From: Gordonia jinhuaensis
GTDB taxonomy: Bacteria; Actinomycetota; Actinomycetes; Mycobacteriales; Mycobacteriaceae
DNA length: 64,000 nucleotides
Direction of reading: 5' to 3'
Assembly: GCF_014639795.1 (NCBI RefSeq)
Contig: NZ_BMGC01000005.1
Location: forward strand, 156,060-220,059
The stretch's first letter is position 1. Every line of letters begins with the position of its first letter. The notes below the pieces were generated by a model that was not told the origin of the DNA, did no database searches, and saw nothing but the letters and a program-made list of their open reading frames with translations. This document shows, one piece after another, positions 52,288 through 62,179 of this stretch. The position numbers and the translations under genes are program-made.

Positions 52288-55064
52288 GGCAGCTCCTCGA
52301 TCCCGGCGCCCCACAGCGGCTGCAGCGCCGTCGGCGAGGCGAACCGCGTGCGTTCGATGAGGCTCGACAGCGCCACCAGTCCCGCACTGATCGTGGTCAT
52401 CAGGGTGGCGAGTTCCACTCGCCGGCCATCGGCGGAGACCGACACCAGATCGGCGGTGTCGACTCGGCGCAGCTCGGCGATGAGATCGTCGACCTCACGT
52501 TCGGCCGACGCCGAGCGGATCTCGTCGGGCAGCGCGGTCAGGTCGCGTCGCAGCGCCGTGAGCGCGAAGATCATCGACCGCGGATTGGACTCGTCGAACA
52601 TCATCAGCGTCAGCACCGCCGCGAGCTGGATCACCCCGCGGGTGCGACGACGGTAGATCACGCTGGACTCGTTGGCGATGAGGTAGGCCTCCAGCAACCC
52701 CTGCTCGGTCTCCGGGTCGTGCGCGGTGACCAGCACCGCCGCCGACAGACCCGCGAGCAGGATGCCGCGTTCGATACGTCTGCCCGCATCCATCATCAGC
52801 CAGCCGGGATCGTGGACCATCGACTCGGCCTGCACACCGGTCAGCGCGAGCAGTCCGTGCATGATCCGCGCATGCGCGACGATCAGATCCGCGCCCGGGT
52901 CCGCGGCGTCGCCGACGGAACCGATGGTGTCAGCGGCGTCGGCATGCAGACCGGCCAGCGGATCCGGTACCACCGGCTCGCCGTCGGTCTCCACCGACGC
53001 CGGCCGGATCGAACGCTGCCGCGGATCGGGAGCCAGATCGACCAGCGCCTGTTCGATCGAGCCCAGGATCATCCACGTGCTCGTCGACATCTGGTCACGC
53101 TCGGCACGGGCCGCCGCGATCAGCCGATCCACCGCATGCGCCACGGTGCCCGGGTAGTGGCGCGCCACCGTCATCGCGACCAGCGCGTCGATCGCGGCGT
53201 CGGTCTCACCGGGCCCGGGCATCCGCTCGGTGTCGACATCGGCGAGAAGCGAGGTGGTGGTGGTGGTCTCGGCGACGGCGCGCAGGAACACCCCGACCGC
53301 GGCGGTGCCGCTCATCCAGGGCCGGTACCGCATCGCGTGGTAGCGCTCGCGGGCCACCGACAGCATGCGGGTGGTCGACTCGGCGCGTTCGCCGTAGCGG
53401 CCGAACCAGAACATGTCCGACAGCACGCGCGGCGGTGCGCCGGCCAGCGATCCGGCCGAGAGTACTTGTGCACGTTGGGTATCGGACAACGCATCGACCT
53501 CGTCGGCAGGCAATTCGCCGGAGGGGACGCGTGACTGGTGGCCGGATTCGATCGTGGTGACCCACACGTCCTTCGACGCAGTCGAGCCCAGCGCGGACCC
53601 GGCCGGCCCGTCGAGCAGAACCGCCCCCAGCCCGCCGGGCATCAGCGAGTAGCCACTGCCGTGGGCGACGGCGAAGGTGCGCAGCGACGTGGGCGCCGGG
53701 CGCAGGATGTCGGCACCGATACGGCGGGCCGACGGGGTGACCGAGGGTGCCTGCGAGAAGTTCTCCAGGGTGCGCGCCACCCACTGCCACGGCTGCGCCT
53801 CGATTCGCCTGCGCAGCTCGTCGAGGCCGTCGGAGCCGAGGAACGGCCCGATCAGCTGTTCGCCGGTGTGGAAGTTGTCGATCAGCAGGTCGCCGAGTTC
53901 CGCGGTGATCTTGGTGCGCGCGAGTTCGTCGCCCGCCCACAGCGTGGGCACCGACGGCAGGATGAGGTCGGCATCGAGCAGGTCGCGGGCGAGGTCGCCG
54001 AGCACGACGTGCAACGCCGGATTCTCCAGCACGCCGCTGCCGAGGGTGTTGACCACCGACACCTGACCGCGCGAGATGGCCTCGACCAGCCCCGCCACAC
54101 CCAGCCGCGAATCGGTCCGCAGATCCAGCGGATCGCAGTAGGCCGCGTCGACGCGGCGCAGCAGCACGTCGACGCGTTTGAACCGGCCGAGAGAGCGCAT
54201 GTAGAGCGCTCCGTCACGCACCACGAGATCGCCGGCCTCCACGAGCGGATAGCCGAGGTTGGAGGCGAGATAGGCCTGGTCGAAGGCGGTCTCGGACAGA
54301 CTTCCCGGACTCAGTACCGCGACCGTCGGTGTGCTGACGCCGCTGGGCGCGGAGTCGGTGAGCGCCAATCGCAACGTCTGGGCAAAAGTGGTGATGGGCC
54401 GCGGGCCGCAGTGCTGGAACACCCGCGGCACCGCCCGCGACATCAGTTTGCGGTCGGCCATCGCATAGCCGATACCCGAAGGCGCCTGCGTCTTGTCGCC
54501 GAAGACCATGAACCGGCCGTCGGGTCCACGCCCGAGGTCGGCGGCGTGCAGGAACAGCGACCGGCCGGCGATCCCGAGACGCGCGACCTTGCGGATGTAG
54601 CCCGGGTGACCGAACACCAGCTCCGGCGGCAGCTTCCCCCGGCCGATCGTCGCCTGGTCGCCGTAGATGTCGGCCAGCAGTGCGTCGAGGAGTTCGGCAC
54701 GCTGGGTCAGACCTGATTCCAGGGCCGCCCACTCGTGGCCGTCGATGACCAGCGGGACCGAATCCAGCTCCCACTGGCGCGCGACCGTCGTGTCGCCCTG
54801 CACCGTGTTGTAGGTGACACCGTCGTCGCGCAGCAGCGCCGACAGCCGCCGCGCAGAGCGTGCCAATCCCTCGTCGCCGCGCACCGACACGTCTCCGACG
54901 TACTCTGCCCAGGCAGCACGGATGGTCCCGTCGTCGGCCATCAGCTCGTCGACACGAGCGGGCCCGTCGAGGGCCACCGTGTTGCGTTGCGCGAGATACC
55001 GGTCGAACACCTCACCGGCACCGGTGGTGCTCACGGACGTCAACAGATCCTCACATCTCGCCAC
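52284..55064 (-). CDS. circularly permuted ATP-grasp / alpha-E fusion protein
   Basis: Homologue of Rv2567. Residues about 50-500 form a circularly permuted ATP-grasp domain (formerly DUF404/DUF407) with YNTVQGDTTVARQWELDSVP, FVFGD-type FMVFGDKTQAPSGIGYA and GSGVLENPALH. Residues about 530-920 form the helical alpha-E domain (DUF403) starting LSDMFWFGRYGERAESTTRML. ATP-grasp proteins of this class are predicted carboxylate-amine ligases; alpha-E is predicted to assist them. The two halves are separate genes in some phyla. The start is uncertain between GTG 55064 (926 residues) and GTG 55034. It lies 24 bases after the DUF2126 gene. Confidence 0.9.
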   Translation of the reverse strand: MARCEDLLTSVSTTGAGEVFDRYLAQRNTVALDGPARVDELMADDGTIRAAWAEYVGDVSVRGDEGLARSARRLSALLRDDGVTYNTVQGDTTVARQWELDSVPLVIDGHEWAALESGLTQRAELLDALLADIYGDQATIGRGKLPPELVFGHPGYIRKVARLGIAGRSLFLHAADLGRGPDGRFMVFGDKTQAPSGIGYAMADRKLMSRAVPRVFQHCGPRPITTFAQTLRLALTDSAPSGVSTPTVAVLSPGSLSETAFDQAYLASNLGYPLVEAGDLVVRDGALYMRSLGRFKRVDVLLRRVDAAYCDPLDLRTDSRLGVAGLVEAISRGQVSVVNTLGSGVLENPALHVVLGDLARDLLDADLILPSVPTLWAGDELARTKITAELGDLLIDNFHTGEQLIGPFLGSDGLDELRRRIEAQPWQWVARTLENFSQAPSVTPSARRIGADILRPAPTSLRTFAVAHGSGYSLMPGGLGAVLLDGPAGSALGSTASKDVWVTTIESGHQSRVPSGELPADEVDALSDTQRAQVLSAGSLAGAPPRVLSDMFWFGRYGERAESTTRMLSVARERYHAMRYRPWMSGTAAVGVFLRAVAETTTTTSLLADVDTERMPGPGETDAAIDALVAMTVARHYPGTVAHAVDRLIAAARAERDQMSTSTWMILGSIEQALVDLAPDPRQRSIRPASVETDGEPVVPDPLAGLHADAADTIGSVGDAADPGADLIVAHARIMHGLLALTGVQAESMVHDPGWLMMDAGRRIERGILLAGLSAAVLVTAHDPETEQGLLEAYLIANESSVIYRRRTRGVIQLAAVLTLMMFDESNPRSMIFALTALRRDLTALPDEIRSASAEREVDDLIAELRRVDTADLVSVSADGRRVELATLMTTISAGLVALSSLIERTRFASPTALQPLWGAGIEELP

Positions 55065-55088
55065 GGGCCGTCGCGGCCGCGCGGCAGG

Positions 55089-57011
55089 TCACTGCAGTAC
55101 TGTACGTGCCCGCCGCAGGTCGAGGATCATCGGTACCGACGAGTCCACGGCCATACGGGCACGGTGTTCGCGCAACAGTCCGATGTCCACCGGACCTGCG
55201 GTGTGACCGGACGCCTCGAAGCGGCCGTTGCGTCGCGATTCGGCCTCCACCGCGTTGACCGGTGGCTTGTCGTAGGCACGGCCGCCCGGGTGCACCGAAT
55301 GGTAGGTCGCCCCGCCCACCGAGCGGCCGGTGTGGGTGTCGATCAGATCGAATACCAGCGGGGTGTCGACGGTGATCGTCGGGTGTAGTGCGCTCGGCGG
55401 CTGCCAGGCACGGAACCGGATGCCGGCGACGGTCTCCCCCGGCCGGTCGGTCGCGACCAGCGGCACCGGGAAACCGTTGCAGGTGAGCACATATCGGTCG
55501 TCGGTGCCGCCGAGGACACGGACCTGCACTCGTTCGACCGACGAGTCGACGTACCGCGCGGTGCCCCCACCGGTGGCCTCCTCGCCGAGCACATTCCACG
55601 GTTCGATGGCCCCGCGCAGCTCGATCTCGACATTGCGGATCGCCACGGTACCCAGCCGCGGGAACCGGAACTCGGTGAACGGGTCGAGCCAGGCGGTGTC
55701 GAAGTCCAGGCCCGCCTCGCGCAGGTCGGCTGCGACCGCGGCGATGTCGGCGATCACGTAGTACGGCAACAGGTGTCGGCCGTGCAGGTCGGCGCCCCAG
55801 CGCAACAGCGGCGCTCGGTAGGGCTGATCCCAGAACCAGGCGACCAGGGAGCGGACGAGCAGCGACTGCACCATCGCCATGCGGTGGTGCGGTGGCATCT
55901 CGAAGCCGCGCAGTTCCAGGATGCCCAGCCGTCCGGTGGCCGAATCGGGGCTGTAGAGCTTGTCGATGCAGAACTCGGCGCGGTGGGTGTTGCCGGTGAT
56001 GTCGGTGAGCAGATGACGCAGCGCGCGGTCGGTCACCCACGGCAGGTGGTAGCCGGTCGCGCCCGCACCGATCTCCTTCTCGATGCGGTCGATCTCGGCG
56101 AAGGCGATCTCCATTTCGTAGATCGCACTCTCACGTCCCTCGTCGGCGCGCGGCGCCTGTGAAGTGGTGCCGATGAACCTTCCGGAGAACAGGTACGACA
56201 GGGCCGGATGACGCTGCCAGTAGGTGAGCATCGAGACCAGCAGATCGGGTCGGCGCAGCATCGGCGACTCGACGGGACTGGCGCCGCCGAGGGTGATGTG
56301 GTTGCCGCCACCGGTACCGCCGTGGCTGCCGTCGAGATCGAACGCCTCTGTGCCCAGGCGGGATTGGCGTGCCTCGTCGTAGAGCGTCTCCAGCTGTTCG
56401 GACTGTTCGGCGAACGATGCGGTGGGATAGATGTTGACCTCGATCACGCCAGGGTCGGGTGTGATCCTCATCGAGGTGATCCGCGGGTCGTGCGGGGGCG
56501 CATACCCCTCGAGTACCACAGGGGTGCCCAGTTCGTCGGCCGTCCGCTCGACCAGTGCGACGAGCTCGACGAAATCCTCGGCGCGTTCGGTGGGCGGGAG
56601 GAAGACATAGAGCACGCCGGCGCGCTGCTCGGCGACCAGTGCGGTCCGCGCGACACCGTTCACCAGACGTGCGGTCGGTGCGAAGACCTCGACCGTCGGA
56701 CCACCGTGCGCCGTCGAGGATCCGGCATCGGCCGACGCACCGGAATCGGCATCGGAATCGGCGGAATCGGTCTCGGCAGCATCGGTCTCGGCGTCCGCTT
56801 CCGTGTCGCCGTCCTGCGCAGCGTCGGCATCCCCGGCACCGGCCTTCCTGCGCGCTGTCGCCCGTGCCGCCCGTTCGGCCGCCTCCATCGCCGCACGCTG
56901 TTCGGGGGTGTACCAGACCGTCTCCATCGACGGACCCACGGTCGTGGAGCTACCCAACATGTCTGCGCGTGTGGAGTCGTCGAGCAGTCCCGCACCGTCG
57001 ATGGCCCGCAC
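55089..57011 (-). CDS. DUF2126 protein, C-terminal half of a split Rv2566-type protein
   Basis: DUF2126 is normally the C-terminal half of a transglutaminase-DUF2126 protein of about 1100 residues. Here it is in another frame, from a GTG at 57011 (640 residues). After an acidic linker (DADAAQDGDTEADAETD region) it carries conserved segments such as GSHGGTGGGNHITLGG, LTYWQRHPALSYLFSGRF, HRAEFCIDKLYSPDS, RGFEMPPHHRMA and VHPGGRAYDKPPVN. GTG 57011 has GAGGAC just upstream, so separate translation is possible. Equally it may be one gene broken by an extra base at 57012-57013. It overlaps the transglutaminase half by 62 bases. Confidence 0.8.
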   Translation of the reverse strand: MRAIDGAGLLDDSTRADMLGSSTTVGPSMETVWYTPEQRAAMEAAERAARATARRKAGAGDADAAQDGDTEADAETDAAETDSADSDADSGASADAGSSTAHGGPTVEVFAPTARLVNGVARTALVAEQRAGVLYVFLPPTERAEDFVELVALVERTADELGTPVVLEGYAPPHDPRITSMRITPDPGVIEVNIYPTASFAEQSEQLETLYDEARQSRLGTEAFDLDGSHGGTGGGNHITLGGASPVESPMLRRPDLLVSMLTYWQRHPALSYLFSGRFIGTTSQAPRADEGRESAIYEMEIAFAEIDRIEKEIGAGATGYHLPWVTDRALRHLLTDITGNTHRAEFCIDKLYSPDSATGRLGILELRGFEMPPHHRMAMVQSLLVRSLVAWFWDQPYRAPLLRWGADLHGRHLLPYYVIADIAAVAADLREAGLDFDTAWLDPFTEFRFPRLGTVAIRNVEIELRGAIEPWNVLGEEATGGGTARYVDSSVERVQVRVLGGTDDRYVLTCNGFPVPLVATDRPGETVAGIRFRAWQPPSALHPTITVDTPLVFDLIDTHTGRSVGGATYHSVHPGGRAYDKPPVNAVEAESRRNGRFEASGHTAGPVDIGLLREHRARMAVDSSVPMILDLRRARTVLQ

Positions 57012-58962
57012 GGTCGTCCTCGGATACGTCGTCCTCGGATGCGTCGTCCTCAGATGCGTCGTCCTCGGCGAGGTCGTCGGCCACCTCGTCGAGGTCCGCG
57101 TCCGCCTCGTCGTCGAGGCCGCCACGCAGGTCGTCCTCGGTCGGTGGCGGCGCGAAGTCAGGAAGCTCACCGAGCGGCGGCAGCGGATCGAAGTGCACCG
57201 CTGTCGGGTCGGCCGGGATGAACTGTGGTGCACCCTGCCAGAACAGCGAGTCCAGCGGAAGTCGCAGTCCCGCAGGCGAATTGCCCGGGGTCAGCACGAG
57301 ACGGCCACGTCGGGTGGTCCACAGGGCACTCTCCCACGACACCCCGTCGGCCGCCCGCGACAGCGGCATCACATATGCCGTGGGCGTCGACACCGACGAG
57401 TCGAGTTCGTCGAGCAGTGCCTGGCGGCGATCCGGCGAGTCGACGTCGGGGGTCAGATCCTTGTCGGTGGCCTCGAGCGCCGCGGCCTCCTTGAGCGGCG
57501 GCTGCCCGGGCGGCAGGCGCACCAGTTCGGCCAGCCGCAGCAGCGGGTCCTCGTAGGCGGGCATCACCTGCGAATCGGGCAGCGACAGTCGCCGGGCCAT
57601 GGTGGCGATGAACTCCTTGGCGGCCACGGCCGCCGACGGATCGACCGGACCGAGTCCGCCCGGCGACTGCCAGTCGATGGTGGCCTGGGCTGCCTCGCGG
57701 TCACGCCACGGATCGTCGATGAGATCCTCGTTGCGCCACAGCGCTTTCCCGTCTTTGCGCCACAACAGGTCGATCTGCCAGCGCGGGAGCGGCTCGCCCG
57801 GATACCACTTGCCCTGACCCCGGCGGATCACTCCCGAGGGCGCCCACACCTTCTTGAGCCGGCCGGTGAGCACCGACGCCAGCTCACGCTTGTGCGGGCC
57901 GTCGGCGTCGGTGGTCCACTCCGGGTCGGTCTGGTTGTCGATGGAGACGAAGGTGGGTTCGCCGCCCATCGTCAGACGCGTATCCCCCTCGGCCATGAGC
58001 ACATCGACCGTTCGTCCCAGATCGCAGATCTTGTCCCACTGGTCGCCGGTGTAGGGCAGGGTGACCCGAGGGTCCTCGTGGAAGCGGGTCACCTCGTTGG
58101 AGAAGTCCATCACCGCGTGGCACTTCTCGGTGGCGCCGGTGATCGGCGCCGCCGCGGCGGGATGCGGGGTGGCGGCCAGCGGGATGTGTCCCTCGCCGGC
58201 GAACAGGCCCGACGTGGGATCCATACCCACCCACCCTGCGCCGGGCAGGTACACCTCGGTCCACGCGTGCAGGTCGGTGAAGTCTGCGTCGGGGCCCGAC
58301 GGCCCGTCGAGTGCCTTCACATCGGAGGTGAGCTGCACCAGGTATCCGGACACGAAGCGGGCCGCCAGCCCCAGCCGCCTCAGGATCGACACCAGCAGCC
58401 AGGCCGAGTCACGACACGACCCGATCGCCTTGGCCAGGGTCTCCTGCGGGGTCTGCACACCGGCCTCCAGGCGCACGGTGTAGTCGACGTCCTCACGGAT
58501 GGACTGGTTGAGCTCCACGAGGTAGTCGATGATGCGGATGGTGCCGCGTGGCCGGTGACGCTCGACCCACGCCGAGACCAGCGGTTCGTCCGGTGCGCCG
58601 ATCGGTTCGAGATAGGCCTCCAGATCGCGGCGCAGTTCCGGCGGGTAGGCGAATCCGTAGTTCTCCGCCCAGTCCTCGATGAAGAAGTCGAACGGATTGA
58701 TCGCCGTCAGGTCGGCGACCAGCGACACCGTGAAGCCCAGCGAGGTGGTCCGCTCGGGAAACACCAGCCGCGCTTGATAATTGGCGAAGGCATCCTGTTG
58801 CCAGTTGAGGAAGTGCTCGGCCGGGTCGACGGTGAGCGAATAGGCCTCGATCGGTGTGCGTGAATGCGGGGCGGGCCGCAACCGGAGCACGTGCGGGAAG
58901 ACCTTGACAGGTCGGTCGAACACATAACTGGTGCGGTGCTCGATTGCCACCTTGATGGTCAC
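56950..58962 (-). CDS. transglutaminase-like protein, N-terminal half of a split Rv2566-type protein
   Basis: A 670-residue product with an N-terminal beta domain (VAIEHRTSYVFDRPVKVFPH, about 5-24) and a transglutaminase core with Cys183 in IGSCRDSAWL, His232 in DLHAWTEV and Asp248 in GMDPTSG. A middle region up to residue 600 contains MGGEPTFVSIDNQTDPEW and DRPLPRWQIDLLWRKDG-like sequence. The last 24 residues (after SEDD) are Arg/His/Gly junk before a stop, whereas the DUF2126 sequence expected next lies in the +1 frame. The start is GTG 58962 with GGAGGGAG seven bases upstream. It begins the cluster, 239 bases after aspS. Confidence 0.85.
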   Translation of the reverse strand: MTIKVAIEHRTSYVFDRPVKVFPHVLRLRPAPHSRTPIEAYSLTVDPAEHFLNWQQDAFANYQARLVFPERTTSLGFTVSLVADLTAINPFDFFIEDWAENYGFAYPPELRRDLEAYLEPIGAPDEPLVSAWVERHRPRGTIRIIDYLVELNQSIREDVDYTVRLEAGVQTPQETLAKAIGSCRDSAWLLVSILRRLGLAARFVSGYLVQLTSDVKALDGPSGPDADFTDLHAWTEVYLPGAGWVGMDPTSGLFAGEGHIPLAATPHPAAAAPITGATEKCHAVMDFSNEVTRFHEDPRVTLPYTGDQWDKICDLGRTVDVLMAEGDTRLTMGGEPTFVSIDNQTDPEWTTDADGPHKRELASVLTGRLKKVWAPSGVIRRGQGKWYPGEPLPRWQIDLLWRKDGKALWRNEDLIDDPWRDREAAQATIDWQSPGGLGPVDPSAAVAAKEFIATMARRLSLPDSQVMPAYEDPLLRLAELVRLPPGQPPLKEAAALEATDKDLTPDVDSPDRRQALLDELDSSVSTPTAYVMPLSRAADGVSWESALWTTRRGRLVLTPGNSPAGLRLPLDSLFWQGAPQFIPADPTAVHFDPLPPLGELPDFAPPPTEDDLRGGLDDEADADLDEVADDLAEDDASEDDASEDDVSEDDRAGHRRCGTARRLHTRRHVG
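57013..57072. repeat. four 15-bp repeats at the split of the Rv2566-type gene
   Basis: Units 57013-57027, 57028-57042, 57043-57057 and 57058-57072 share gtcgtcctc and differ in the last six bases. They encode the acidic unit SEDDA/V in the transglutaminase frame. The frame change to DUF2126 occurs right at the 57013 edge. Confidence 0.92.
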
Positions 58963-59153
58963 GGACCACTCCCTCCACTTCGCCCGGAAATCGCCGGATG
59001 CGGCAGATCAAAATCACATCACAGAACACCGTCACTCGCCCGCTCGGCGGCTGTGATCCGACCCGACCGCGCCGCCGGACGCGCGTGCGGTGGCCGTCGA
59101 GGTCCGGCGACCGTGTCAGGCTCCGGTGCGCGGCGAGACGACCCCGGAGACGA

Positions 59154-59190
59154 CTCACCGCCGACACGCGGGCGCGGTCGGCGGTGAGTG
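59154..59190 (-). terminator. 13-bp hairpin after aspS
   Basis: Bases 59154-59166 and 59178-59190 form a perfect 13-bp stem with an 11-base loop, beginning 12 bases past the aspS stop. It probably ends aspS transcription before the transglutaminase cluster. No U tract is seen. Confidence 0.75.
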
Positions 59191-59201
59191 TCAGGGTGTC
59201 C

Positions 59202-61019
59202 TCAGGATTCGGTCGACGTCGCCGCCGTGGCGTCGGCGGCCGGCGTCTCGGGTCCACGCGGCTTGGGTTTGGCGTCGATCCCCGACTCCTTGCGCTGTTC
59301 GGCGGTGATCGGGGCGGGCGCCTCGGTCAGCGGATCGATACCACCACCGGACTTCGGGAAGGCGATGACCTCACGGATGGAGGTCTCGCCCGCCAGCAGC
59401 GCCGTCACGCGGTCCCAGCCGAAGGCGATACCGCCGTGCGGCGGTGCGCCGTAGGCGAATGCGTCGAGCAGGAAGCCGAACTTCTCCTGCGCCTGCTCCT
59501 CGTCGATCCCCATGATCGCGAAGACCCGCTCCTGGATGTCGCGGCGATGGATACGGATCGAGCCACCGCCGATCTCGTTGCCGTTGCAGACGATGTCGTA
59601 GGCATAGGCCAGCGCCGATCCCGGATCGGACTCGAGGGTGTCGAGTGACTCGGGCTTGGGCGAGGTGAAGGCGTGATGCACGGCGGTCCAGGCACCGTCA
59701 CCGACGGCCACGTCGCCCGAGGCGGTCGCATCGTCGGCCGGCTCGAACAACGGCGCGTCGACGACCCAGGTGAACGCCCAGTCACCGTCCTTGATCAATC
59801 CCTGCCGTTGCGCGATCTCACCGCGGGCGGCACCGAGCAGGGCCCGACTCGCCTTGACCGGGCCGGCGGCGAAGAACACGCAATCGCCGGGCGCGGCGCC
59901 CACGAAGTCGGCCAGTCCGTCACGTTCGGCATCCGACAGATTCTTGGCGACCGGGCCGCTGAGCGTCCCGTCCTCGCCGACCAGCACATAGGCCAGCCCC
60001 TTGGCGCCACGCTGTTTGGCCCACTCCTGCCAGGCGTCGAGGGTGCGCCGGGGCTGAGAGGCGCCGCCGGGCATCACCACGGCACCGACATAGGGCGCCT
60101 TGAACACGCGGAACGGCGTGTCGGAGAAGTAGTCGGTGCATTCGACCAGCTCGATCCCGAACCGCAGATCCGGCTTGTCCGAACCGAATCGGCGCATCGC
60201 GTCGGCATAGGTCATCCGCTGGATCGGAGTGGGGATCTCCACGCCGATCAGACGCCACAGGGCCACCAGGATCTCCTCGGCCAGCGCGATGACGTCGTTC
60301 TCGTCGACGAAACTCATCTCGATGTCGAGCTGGGTGAACTCGGGCTGGCGATCGGCGCGGAAATCCTCGTCTCGGTAGGCGCGGGCGATCTGGTAGTACC
60401 GCTCCATCCCGGCCACCATCAGCAGCTGCTTGAACAGCTGCGGGCTCTGGGGCAGCGCGTAGAAGGTCCCCGGCTGCAGGCGGGCGGGCACCAGGAAGTC
60501 ACGGGCACCCTCGGGTGTGGAGCGGGTGAGGGTGGGCGTCTCGATCTCGACGAAGTCGTGGGCGGCCAGAACACCGCGCGCCGCGGCGTTGACCTTCGAC
60601 CGCAACCGGATCGCCGCAGCCGGCTTGTCGCGGCGCAGATCGAGGTAGCGGTACTTGAGGCGGGTCTCCTCCCCGGCGGTCTCGTCGAGCTGGAAAGGCA
60701 GCGGGGCGGACTCGTTGAGCACCACCAGGTCGGTGACGTTGATCTCCACGTCCCCGGAGTCCAGGTTCGGGTTCTCACTGCCCGCCGGACGCTCCTCGAC
60801 GACACCGGTCACCTGGATGCAGTACTCCGAGCGCAGTCGGTGGGCCTGTTCGGCGACCTTCTCGTCGCGGAAGACCACCTGCACGATGCCGGAGCTGTCG
60901 CGCAGATCGACGAAGATCACCCCGCCGTGATCTCGCCGCCGCGCCACCCATCCGGCGACGGTGACGACATCGGAAGCGTTCTGCTTCCGCAGCGATCCAG
61001 CAAAGTTCGTGCGCAGCAC
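59202..61019 (-). CDS. aspS: aspartyl-tRNA synthetase (probably non-discriminating)
   Basis: Class II synthetase of bacterial type with an N-terminal OB anticodon domain ([21 protein letters not shown], quoted in part), the catalytic core ([20 protein letters not shown] region, [13 protein letters not shown]), a GAD insertion (about 300-420) and motif 3 [10 protein letters not shown]. The 605-residue length is normal; a 35-residue Lys/Pro/Ala tail ends it. The start is GTG 61019 ([10 protein letters not shown]) with GAGAGG nine bases upstream; a TTG at 61049 is an unlikely alternative. Mycobacterial AspRS also charges tRNA-Asn, which I infer here. Confidence 0.97.
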   Translation of the reverse strand: MLRTNFAGSLRKQNASDVVTVAGWVARRRDHGGVIFVDLRDSSGIVQVVFRDEKVAEQAHRLRSEYCIQVTGVVEERPAGSENPNLDSGDVEINVTDLVVLNESAPLPFQLDETAGEETRLKYRYLDLRRDKPAAAIRLRSKVNAAARGVLAAHDFVEIETPTLTRSTPEGARDFLVPARLQPGTFYALPQSPQLFKQLLMVAGMERYYQIARAYRDEDFRADRQPEFTQLDIEMSFVDENDVIALAEEILVALWRLIGVEIPTPIQRMTYADAMRRFGSDKPDLRFGIELVECTDYFSDTPFRVFKAPYVGAVVMPGGASQPRRTLDAWQEWAKQRGAKGLAYVLVGEDGTLSGPVAKNLSDAERDGLADFVGAAPGDCVFFAAGPVKASRALLGAARGEIAQRQGLIKDGDWAFTWVVDAPLFEPADDATASGDVAVGDGAWTAVHHAFTSPKPESLDTLESDPGSALAYAYDIVCNGNEIGGGSIRIHRRDIQERVFAIMGIDEEQAQEKFGFLLDAFAYGAPPHGGIAFGWDRVTALLAGETSIREVIAFPKSGGGIDPLTEAPAPITAEQRKESGIDAKPKPRGPETPAADATAATSTES

Positions 61020-61228
61020 CGGGTAAATCCTCTCCACCTCGGGGTGCAACTACCCCGCGGGCATGGTCGACACGTCGGCGACCTCTCCGACGTCGACGTG
61101 TCAGCAATACAGAATGGTCACGGCACATCCTACGGAGTGCGGCATAGTGTGATCCGTCACCGGTCCGGGTGTCGCCGGGTGACCTGACCGTGGCGAACCC
61201 CATCGGCGAACTCGACCAAGGAGCAGTG

Positions 61229-62101
61229 ATGACCTTCAGGGGTAGCGGTGGCCTCGACAGCTCCGGGGTGTCCGGGGGCGGCGGAGGCGGCGGCCGGCTT
61301 GCCATCGGCGGCGGTGCCGGCCTGATCATCACGGTGGTCGCGCTGCTGTTCGGCATCAATCCGGGTGACCTGATGGGGGGCGGATCGGGATCGGGGTCGA
61401 GCCTGAGCCAGTCGGGGTACGGCAGCAACGACGCCGAGATCCAGGACCACATCCAGAGCTGCACCATCGAGAAGGCCAACAGCGACACCATCTGCCGCAT
61501 CGTGGCCACCACCAACAGCCTGAACAAGGTGTGGCCCACTCTCGTGAAGGGCTACACACCTCCCAAGACGGTCATCTTCTCTGGCCAGGTGAACACCAAC
61601 GGCTGCGGTTCGGCGACGTCGGCGATGGGTCCGTTCTACTGCCCGGCCGACCAGACCGCCTATTTCGATCCGTCCTTCTTCGACGAGCTCCACGATCAGC
61701 TCGGTGGCAGCAACGGCCCTCTCGCGCAGGAATACGTGGTCGCCCACGAATACGGCCATCACGTGCAGAATCTGCTCGGCACCAACCGCAAGGCCGACTC
61801 GATGGGCTCCCAGGGCGCCAAGTCGGGATCGGTACGACTGGAGCTGCAGGCCGACTGCTATGCCGGCGTGTGGGCCTACCACGCCGACAAGGGTTCTGAC
61901 GCCATGCTCGAACCCATCACGCCCGACCAGATCTCCCAGGTGATCCAGACCGCCCAGGCCATCGGCGACGACAAACTGTCGGGACCGAACTCGGAAGGCT
62001 GGACACACGGTTCGTCGGCGCAACGCGTGCGGTGGTTCGAGAACGGTTACGCCGGCGGCGACCCGGCCGCATGTGACACGTTCTCCACGAACAACCTCTG
62101 A
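61229..62101 (+). CDS. YpfJ-type neutral zinc metallopeptidase, membrane anchored
   Basis: Homologue of Rv2575, diverging from aspS as in M. tuberculosis. The 290-residue protein has a Gly-rich N-terminus (SGGGGGGGRLAIGGG), one membrane segment (about 30-45, GLIITVVALLFGI), and a periplasmic domain with the zinc motif HEYGHH (His173, Glu174, His177) plus ELQADCYAGVWA, whose acidic residue is the likely third ligand. Cysteines in the domain may form disulfides. The start is ATG 61229 with AAGGAG seven bases upstream. The substrate is unknown. Confidence 0.92.
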   Translation: MTFRGSGGLDSSGVSGGGGGGGRLAIGGGAGLIITVVALLFGINPGDLMGGGSGSGSSLSQSGYGSNDAEIQDHIQSCTIEKANSDTICRIVATTNSLNKVWPTLVKGYTPPKTVIFSGQVNTNGCGSATSAMGPFYCPADQTAYFDPSFFDELHDQLGGSNGPLAQEYVVAHEYGHHVQNLLGTNRKADSMGSQGAKSGSVRLELQADCYAGVWAYHADKGSDAMLEPITPDQISQVIQTAQAIGDDKLSGPNSEGWTHGSSAQRVRWFENGYAGGDPAACDTFSTNNL

Positions 62102-62179
62102 CCTCCGGTTCTCCCATCGCGCCGCCCCTCGACGAACCCGTCGATGCGACGGTGGCGCGGTCGATGTGACGATGGAGGG

